In this document: positions 58,081-64,000 of the stretch, piece by piece | How positions within the stretch are numbered: the first letter of the stretch is position 1 | Layout of the letters: each line of letters starts with the position of its first letter | DNA from: Gigantopelta aegis | Taxonomy: Eukaryota; Mollusca; Gastropoda; Neomphalida; Peltospiridae | DNA: 64,000 nucleotides | Reading direction: 5' to 3' | Assembly (NCBI RefSeq): GCF_016097555.1 | Contig: NC_054711.1 | Location: forward strand, 35,957,550 to 36,021,549 | Notes under the pieces: model-generated | The model's database searches: none | Seen by the model: the letters and a program-made list of their open reading frames with translations, nothing else | What the model was told of the DNA's origin: nothing | Translations under genes and position numbers: made by a program

Positions 58081-58150
58081 GCTCAAGTGTGTGCCCATGA
58101 CAGCGTGTTTTAACCTTAATTGGACATAAGCACGAAAATAAGTAGAAATC
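58081..58150 (+). mobile_element. 3' end of the type 2 SINE that hosts the satellite
   Basis: GCTCAAGTGTGTGCCCATGA, AACCTTAATTGGACATAAGC, ACGAAAATAAGTAGAAAT follows the last satellite unit without a break, exactly as the corresponding words follow CCAGATAGCTGAGG in the SINE copy at 2452 (read in reverse). Confidence 0.85.
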
Positions 58151-58195
58151 AGACTATCAAAAATTAAACTGGTCATTGAATCGCCGGAAAGTCAA

Positions 58196-58353
58196 TCAGT
58201 GCAGTGGAGTTGGAAGGTGCCAAAAGGTGTGTGGGGGGTGTGGGGGGGGGGGTGTGGGGAGTATATAAATATATATAAACCATCGCTGCTGCTGCTGGAT
58301 CAAAAAAAGTGTGAGGGGGGCACATGCCTCCCTCTCCGCTTCCTATGCCAGTG
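58196..58353. mobile_element. Decayed relative of the CACTGGCGTAGGAAG MITE
   Basis: The right end CTTCCTATGCCAGTG differs by one base from that at 52310. The left end is poorly kept (CAGTGCAGTGGAGTTGGAAG). The G/GT-rich interior (58229-58260) matches the position of the G-run in the other copy. Confidence 0.5.
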
Positions 58354-59480
58354 CCCATTCACATATATATTTTTTTAATCTTCGCATCTCCTGCAACAAA
58401 ATTGGGAGATCCCACACACTAATGTCAAATTCCTCCAGACGCCCCCGAAAACGTTTTTCGAATCCTTGTTTATTTACTGTAAACATGTTCACTGAGTACA
58501 ATATGAACAGCGCGAAAGCGTTCATTAAATGCAAGTGCGGCTAACCCGTGCCGATTATGCAATATTTCCTCTCAGACTGCTTGTATTTGGTTCTCAACCA
58601 TGCAAATGACCTTGCGTGAACCGGCCTTGAAAGACTGCAGCGATACTACATGCCTGTGTAAAACCAACACGATATATTTAACATTCCATGTAGGCTACAT
58701 CGTGTGCATGTGTCAGTGATCGTGAAATTACACTAACATCAAAAATGAGAAGAAGAATGAAGTAGTAATATCATAGACGGAATAAAAGGAAGTCATATTG
58801 TTTTTATATTCACCAATTTGACATTGATTTTGTATTTATGTTTCGCAAACGTGTAGTAACCATAAATGGGCAAACTTTACTCGCTTCGCGCAGCTTTCAC
58901 ACCGTCTCGCACGCTCACATGTCTGACAAAACAGAAATAACGTATATAATCTGAATTGATCGGTTTATGCTGTACACTGCAATGCAATCAACAGAACAAT
59001 TAGGACGGTTACTAATTAAATACAGTCGGCTAAAATGTGTACAACATGATCAACGGAAGATAATATATTCTGGCGGAGTATTTCGTGTAATGTAATAAGT
59101 CCGAACCGCTTCACACGCACCAGTGATACAAATCAATCCGACCCATTTTGCCTCATTCTAAACCGGAAATTTGACTACTTAATTTCCTGATTTTTATATT
59201 TGAAAATTATTTTAAATACTTTACGAAATATAATATTTTGTACAAAAATAAACCTTAATCCATTTGAAAAAACATGTGTAAATGTCGGTTGCCATGTTGA
59301 AAATGCGAGGCCATGTGACTGTGTCTTCACATCAAAGTGGTTGACTTCCAACCTGGCTGTAGGTGCTGATAGCCCGTTTTTACCCATTTATATCCAGTTT
59401 GCTGTAAATATTTCGAAACTGTCAGTAATTCGGAAACGGGTACTAATAGAAACAACAGGAAATTTATGTTCGTAGCTCGT
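58354..59480. other. No gene seen
   Basis: Unique-looking sequence without recognised repeat or domain. A frame at 59200-59475 has no familiar motif. Confidence 0.45.
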
Positions 59481-59489
59481 GCAAGGCGT

Positions 59490-59949
59490 TGAATAAGGTG
59501 AGTAAAATCATGATGTAAGGACGTTTAGCGATTCGCGACGCCATATTTTGCGGTAGTTTCGTGATCTCCAGTCACGTGTGTGTAACGTTTTATGTAATAC
59601 ACTAATATTATGGGACTGTACCAAATCAAAACATACGTTTTTCAAACGCCAGATACATAAGGAAAGCTTTCGGTTTACTGTCAAATGTCGGACACATGTC
59701 AGTCTCGTGCAATCTGTTGCAACATGCTCGACTGGCGTGTCTCATTGGCGCCGCGTTCGATGCTATTTCTGAGGGGTTCGTTCGTATTATATACGATTTT
59801 TTTTAGGTGTCCGGTTTATGCAGTTTTAAAGTCCACCCTTTAAGCACATTCCGATTTTATTATCAATATTTTATACTCTGTATATGCGTGTAAATTCCAC
59901 TCCCAACAACACCCTAAAATGGCAAACGTGCTTTATTTAGAAATCCAAA
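59490..59949 (+). promoter_or_regulatory. Possible promoter region
   Basis: The stretch is richer in CpG than its neighbours (GATTCGCGACGCC, GGCGCCGCGTTCG). It holds a CACGTG E-box at 59573-59578 and, on the minus strand, AAAATATGGCGTC, similar to YY1 sites. A splice-donor-like AAG/GTGAGTAAA lies at about 59497-59507. No TATA box is clear. All of this is inference from motifs. Confidence 0.35.
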
Positions 59950-59985
59950 ATGGCGGCCTCCTGTGTTTATAGTAAGCTCACTGCG
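59950..59985 (+). CDS. Candidate first coding exon (12 codons)
   Basis: ATG at 59950 sits in AAAATGGCGG, a strong start context, also a YY1-like AAAATGGCGGC. It reads MAASCVYSKLTA and then meets GTGAGT (59986-59991), a consensus 5' splice site, in phase 0. Very short first exons of this form, with MAA starts near YY1 sites, are common in animal housekeeping genes. I cannot find a second exon downstream in the window, so the product is unknown and the call could be chance. The same word AAATGGCGGCC also occurs around 1796 in what looks like a repeat, which lowers confidence. Confidence 0.35.
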
Positions 59986-60264
59986 GTGAGTCGTGTTTCG
60001 GTCTGTTTTTGTATGTATATATGAAGTCATTGCTCCCGTTATGTTTGTTTTTGTCATCAACAAATAGAGCATACATTTTTGGGAACAAATTATTGTATTT
60101 GATTTTAATTTGTAGCCACATGTAAAAGGTCATAAGTAAACTGATGACATTTATAATATTAGGCATGTTTTGTTCAGTCTTTTACATTATGTCTTCTTCT
60201 GGTCTCAAATTTTACCATGGCAACAACGGCAAGTGCCCAAAAAATTGGACATTGTAAGGGATGG

Positions 60265-60420
60265 GACATAGCCCAGTGATAAATCACTCGCTCAATGTAC
60301 GGTCCGTCTAGCATCGATTCCCAATCGGTAGGCCCATTGGGCTATTTCTTGTTCCATACAGTGCACCACGACCGGTATACTGAACACTGTGGTATGTGCT
60401 ATTGTTGCGTATATATAGAC
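60265..60420 (+). mobile_element. SINE, type 1 head, 3'-truncated (plus)
   Basis: Head GACATAGCCCAGTGATAAAT, then GCATCGATTCCCAATCGG, GGCCCATTGGGCTATTTC, CAGTGCACCACGACCGG, ending after GGTATGTGCTATTG. The A or B tail is missing. Confidence 0.8.
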
Positions 60421-60848
60421 CCAGTGGTTTCTGTTCAGAAAAACAGCCGTTTTCCATTTAATGTTTTTCTAAATTCAGTTTCGTTTCAGAATACAATGTG
60501 TAATTAACAATTTAACTAACACAAGTTGACAAATTAAAGGAGAAAATGCTAATTATTAATGATTCTTCTGATACACATAATTGTAATGACTTAACCAACC
60601 AACTTCATAGAAAGCAATACAGTAACAATGAGTCGCTATTTGTCGTTAATAGTGAAAATTCGCATCAGGAGCATTGGTCACAATTATAGCAACTATATAA
60701 ACCATAATTGTCCAAATACTAAGTACACTGTTTTATTCAAAGAGAAATGTGTTAAGTGATACGTTTAAAAATAAAATATTCCCTCCTATTCAAAGGGGCT
60801 CATGGTTGTATCCGCATGCCACAATGGAAATAAAGTAACATTGCTAAA
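60421..60848. other. No gene seen
   Basis: AT-rich with no features. Confidence 0.5.
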
Positions 60849-60909
60849 CAGGGCTAAAAAGTCTGTCATATGCTGCTCACTGTATATGGATTACAAAAAA
60901 AACCCCACC

Positions 60910-60947
<38 letters not shown>

Positions 60948-61723
60948 TTGTTGTGGGTTTTTTTATCTTAACAGTTTTGTTTGTTAGTGCTTTTAGGTGT
61001 CCTAAGTTCAGCCAGCAAATGTTTCACTAACGTTCGCAAACTATTTGATTGGTTCCCAATGTGGCCATTTGGTTTACTGTGAACCGCACAAACCAGTCTG
61101 GTGGATGATTTTCCGCTCAGTCTAGCTGAACACAACCCATTATTTTTCGAAGATTGGTTATTCATAAACAGCGCATAGGATACTTTTGCCGATATATTTT
61201 GTGCATTGGTTCAATGTTTATATGGATATTTCTGAAGCATAATTCTACAACCGACAAAAAACATTTAATGATTAAAAAGAGCAGGTAATTCAAGGTTAGG
61301 AACATAATATCAGCGAACTAACATAGAAATGTTTGGTGTATTAGTAAATTTGGGAACACTTAATTACTGTCTATTGTTATTATGTAAAAATTGAACAAAC
61401 ATGTTCCTTTCGTTTCTCTTTGTTTGCAGTTTAGTTCATAGAAATGGGCCAACCACCGCTTGGTGCCAGACTAGTCTCGATAAACCACTGTTTCAAACAT
61501 GCACAGATTTGAATGTGCTACACTTTTGAAGCCAGTTTAAACTGAAGCTTGATGACATGACTATTTTTTTTATTATTATTATTTTTAAATTCGGTACTGT
61601 TTTACTCACTGATTATTCAATTTAATAAATTTTTCGAAATATTTCACGCGAATCCGAATAGATTTTGATGTTTTATGCTGGCGCGAATCAGATTTGGACG
61701 ATTCGCACGAATTTTTAGCCCTG
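60849..61723. mobile_element. hAT-like non-autonomous element, 875 bp
   Basis: CAGGGCTAAAAA opens and TTTTTAGCCCTG closes, a perfect 12-bp inverted pair of hAT type. No transposase frame. A (TA)n run lies at 60918-60942. About 70 bp inside (61034-61105, GTTCGCAAACTATTTGATTG) has a diverged copy just outside the right end (61730-61800, GTTTGCAAACTATTTCGACT). Target duplication not clear. Confidence 0.65.
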
Positions 61724-62905
61724 CTAACTGTTTGCAAACTATTTCGACTGGTTCCCGAAGTCGTCATTCAATTTAATATGCAACGTAAAAATCAGTCTCC
61801 CAAGATGAGCGTTGGCGACAAACAGCTGGCTGAACTTACTCCTGGCAAAAAACTGTCCTGTCTGGGCAGGCGCAACACACTTGAGCAGTAAATACTGTAA
61901 ATAAGACACTCTTTGCCAACTACTGTACAAGGATCAGTTTTACAGTGTGTGACAATAGTAAAACGGTTATAGTTTTTTAACACTTCGCTGAAAATCGTAA
62001 TTCTGTCTGCGGAAAACCATTGGGTCTACATATAACAGGGCTTGACCTTAGCGGTAGCCTGGGCTGTTTTGGCTACTGATTTCTCACTCGGACTACTAGT
62101 TGTCTAACCCCGGTAGTCTGCCGGTCTACAAAATGTTTTGGCAACAAGTCATTTAATTCATCGGTGTCTGAAATTCCACCTTTCATGTGCACACTCTCTG
62201 CTGCCAGGATTTACTGTAACTGTTAATTGTTCCCTTAGTGTGACCTACGGGTGGCAGTCAGACTTTCATTTTTGAAAAACCCAGGAGTGCTAAAAATCAC
62301 TCCTCAAAATGCTTACGATGGGGGTTGGAAAAATCGCACCCTTCAAAATAATCAGAATTAGAAGGAAGAGACCGAGAGGAATTGAACCCATGAACATGAT
62401 TAAGTTTGAGGAGTAATAGTTTCTAAATAAAATATCTTAAGGGTTAATGTTTTGTGTTTTTAAACTAAATATCCTAATTTAACTAATATGATGGTGGTTC
62501 TCAAAGATGGAAGGAATGGGTCGTTGCAATCCTGTACAAGAAAAAGAAACACCATGAACACAACATTTGTCGATTTCTTATGCATTATATGCATATCATG
62601 TTGCATTAGACTTCTGAATTATGATAATCAGTTGACTATTTATGAATAAGGAATTGAAACTGATTTGTTTGTGCTTATTCTGTTTTATTTAAACAAGTAC
62701 AATCATTTTAGTTTTCATCACAGAATAATATGATTTCTCCATGGACACAAACTTGTGAACTGAATGTAAAAGTGTAACAACCACATGGCACAGGGTTATC
62801 ACATTTATCATATCATATTTAAAAAATATAATGTCATAACAGAGAAAATGTCAACATCTATTATTTTCTACCCAAATATAACTTACTATATATTTATATT
62901 ACTAA
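61724..62905. other. No gene seen
   Basis: Apart from the diverged 70-bp copy near 61730-61800 and a CAGGGCTTGACC word at 62037 that looks like a single hAT end, nothing is recognisable. Confidence 0.45.
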
Positions 62906-62920
62906 CTCATCATAGGAACC

Positions 62921-63208
62921 AACCCTGCTCGTGCTGTAACCTCACCGTGGTGCAGGGGTGTAACATTCTCTTTGAGAATGGCCAATACAGCACAAATCCC
63001 CTTGTTTTCTTCCAGATACAATTGAAACTGAGTGAAGTCAGTATCTATCTGTGATATTTGTATTTTTGCACAGTCCTTTACACTGTTATTTAAATTTTGA
63101 ATTTTTATATTGATGTTGATCATCACTTTATTTGTTTCCATTATCATAGTTTGACGCCCAATAGCCGATGTATTTTTCGTACTGGGGTGTCGTTAAACAT
63201 TCATTCAT
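62921..63208 (+). mobile_element. Full-length C-type SINE with 14-bp target duplication
   Basis: TCATCATAGGAACC at 62907-62920 recurs at 63209-63222. The element starts AACCCTGCTCGTGCTGTAAC, includes GTGGTGCAGGGGTGTAACAT and ends CGATGTATTTTTCGTACTGG, GGTGTCGTTAAACATTCATT. The head has no clear pol III boxes. Parts recur at 7628-7770, and the tail at 10541 and 10704. Confidence 0.9.
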
Positions 63209-63411
63209 TCATCATAGGAACCCATCAAAACCAACCTAATGTTAATTCCTGAGTTGAAATTAAATCGGTGTAGGTTTGTTTCAGGTACCGATTACTGGTA
63301 GTATTTTGAAATAGAAAGTAGAATTATTTGGAGTACGTCACTATGCTATTAACGAAAACAAAACCTGCTTTACTAAATTTGTTTTTTGTTGGTTTAATGT
63401 GTGGTTTATCA

Positions 63412-63585
63412 ATAGGCGACTAAGAATTTTACCAAGGTAATCCGTCAGGCGACCATCGCTATTAGGGTCTGGCGAGTATGGTACCAGTTATAAAGCAGAC
63501 ACTGAAACTGAATTAAATGTGACAAAACACATAGCGTCTTTGTTGGCGCGAACTACATCAGCAGAAGACATAGAACATGCTCTAT
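63412..63585 (+). repeat. Dispersed repeat shared with 35702-35895
   Basis: ATAGGCGACTAAGAATTTTA, TATTAGGGTCTGGCGAGT, GACACTGAAACTGAATTAAA, GTGACAAAACACATAGCG in the order of the other copy. Its TIRs are not seen here. Confidence 0.75.
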
Positions 63586-63771
63586 GTTTAGCGCCAGATT
63601 CAGCTTCTGTGGCTTCGGGCCGGGTCTTTTGAAAATAGAGCTCAAAACGTATTGAAGACATTGCATGTATTTTTTAAATTTAGAAGTCGTCGGCTTATTA
63701 GAATGGACTGGATACACCATAATTATCTAGCAGAGCTACTATTTGACAATTGTTATTCAATGTTATGGTGC

Positions 63772-64000
63772 CGGCCTCGGTGGCGTCGTGGTAGGCCATC
63801 GGTCTACAGGCTGGTAGGTACTGGGTTCGGATCCCATTCGAGGCATGGGATTTTTAATCCAGATACCGACTCCAGACCCTGAGTGAGTGCTGCGCAAGGC
63901 TCAATGGGTAGGTGTAAACCACTTGTACCGACCAGTGATCCATAACTGGTTCAACAAAGGCCATGGTTTGTGCTATCCTGCCTGTGGGAAGCGCAAATAA
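63772..64000 (+). mobile_element. SINE, type 2-like head (plus), cut by the window end
   Basis: Starts GCCGGCCTCGGTGGCGTCGT, with B box GGTTCGGATCCC, then GACCAGTGATCCATAACTGG. It matches 13454-13682 almost base for base, so the A tail probably follows beyond 64000. Confidence 0.92.

Noticed and set aside
62037-62160. Another hAT-like end, CAGGGCTTGACC
   Set aside because: No matching inverted end was found nearby.
35132-64000. Upstream RING or B-box exon for the TRIM-like gene
   Set aside because: I looked on the minus strand for Cys/His-rich frames with a donor site and found none; it is either beyond the window or absent.

Overview
This window reads as eukaryotic, intron-bearing and AT-rich DNA, almost certainly from a mollusc and most likely a gastropod. 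The organism is inferred from the style of the tRNA-derived SINEs and of a TRIM-like gene; nothing in the sequence names a species. There is no operon structure, no rRNA and no stand-alone tRNA gene. Almost everything recognisable is repeat: several tRNA-derived SINE families, Tc1/mariner DNA transposons, short non-autonomous DNA elements with terminal inverted repeats (TIRs), and at least nine tandem arrays.

Only one host coding region is well supported: 23504-25416 on the minus strand, the last exon of a TRIM-like protein (coiled coil, repetitive Ser/Thr/Lys linker, NHL-type beta-propeller). It has a clear 3' splice site at its upstream edge, but no RING or B-box exon is visible in the window. 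If the gene is intact, its upstream intron must span the roughly 9 kb 45-bp minisatellite at 26.2-35.1 kb and probably much more. A second, weaker candidate is a tiny first coding exon at 59950-59985 with a consensus splice donor, in a CpG-rich stretch.

Layout: 0-3.3 kb, AT-rich DNA with one TIR element and a SINE. 3.3-5.1 kb, microsatellite and a 112-bp tandem array. 5.1-8.0 kb, nested SINEs, one with a triplicated 3' tail. 8.5-11.3 kb, a 1-kb TIR element and a 42-bp array that captured a SINE tail and a hAT-like element. 11.4-14.5 kb, SINEs, (TC)n tracts and small TIR elements. 14.7-16.4 kb, a decayed Tc1 element carrying two SINE insertions. 19.06-20.58 kb, a near-complete Tc1/mariner element. 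20.6-23.2 kb, two tandem arrays. 23.5-25.4 kb, the TRIM-like exon. 26.2-35.1 kb, the 45-bp minisatellite with kilobase-scale internal duplications. 35.7-45.3 kb, a succession of TIR elements, SINEs and a 50-bp array. 46.0-47.4 kb, a degenerate interstitial telomeric tract next to a 31-bp array. 47.6-49.6 kb, a Tc1 element inside a SINE. 50-52.8 kb, nested SINEs and TIR elements. 52.8-58.1 kb, 36 copies of a 146-bp satellite. 58-64 kb, mostly unique sequence with a hAT-like element and SINEs.

The most interesting observations are that the 146-bp satellite appears to be an internal segment of a tRNA-derived SINE amplified inside one SINE insertion, that the SINEs are modular with shared tails on different heads, and that one Tc1 transposase has 35 rather than 34 residues between its second Asp and Glu.
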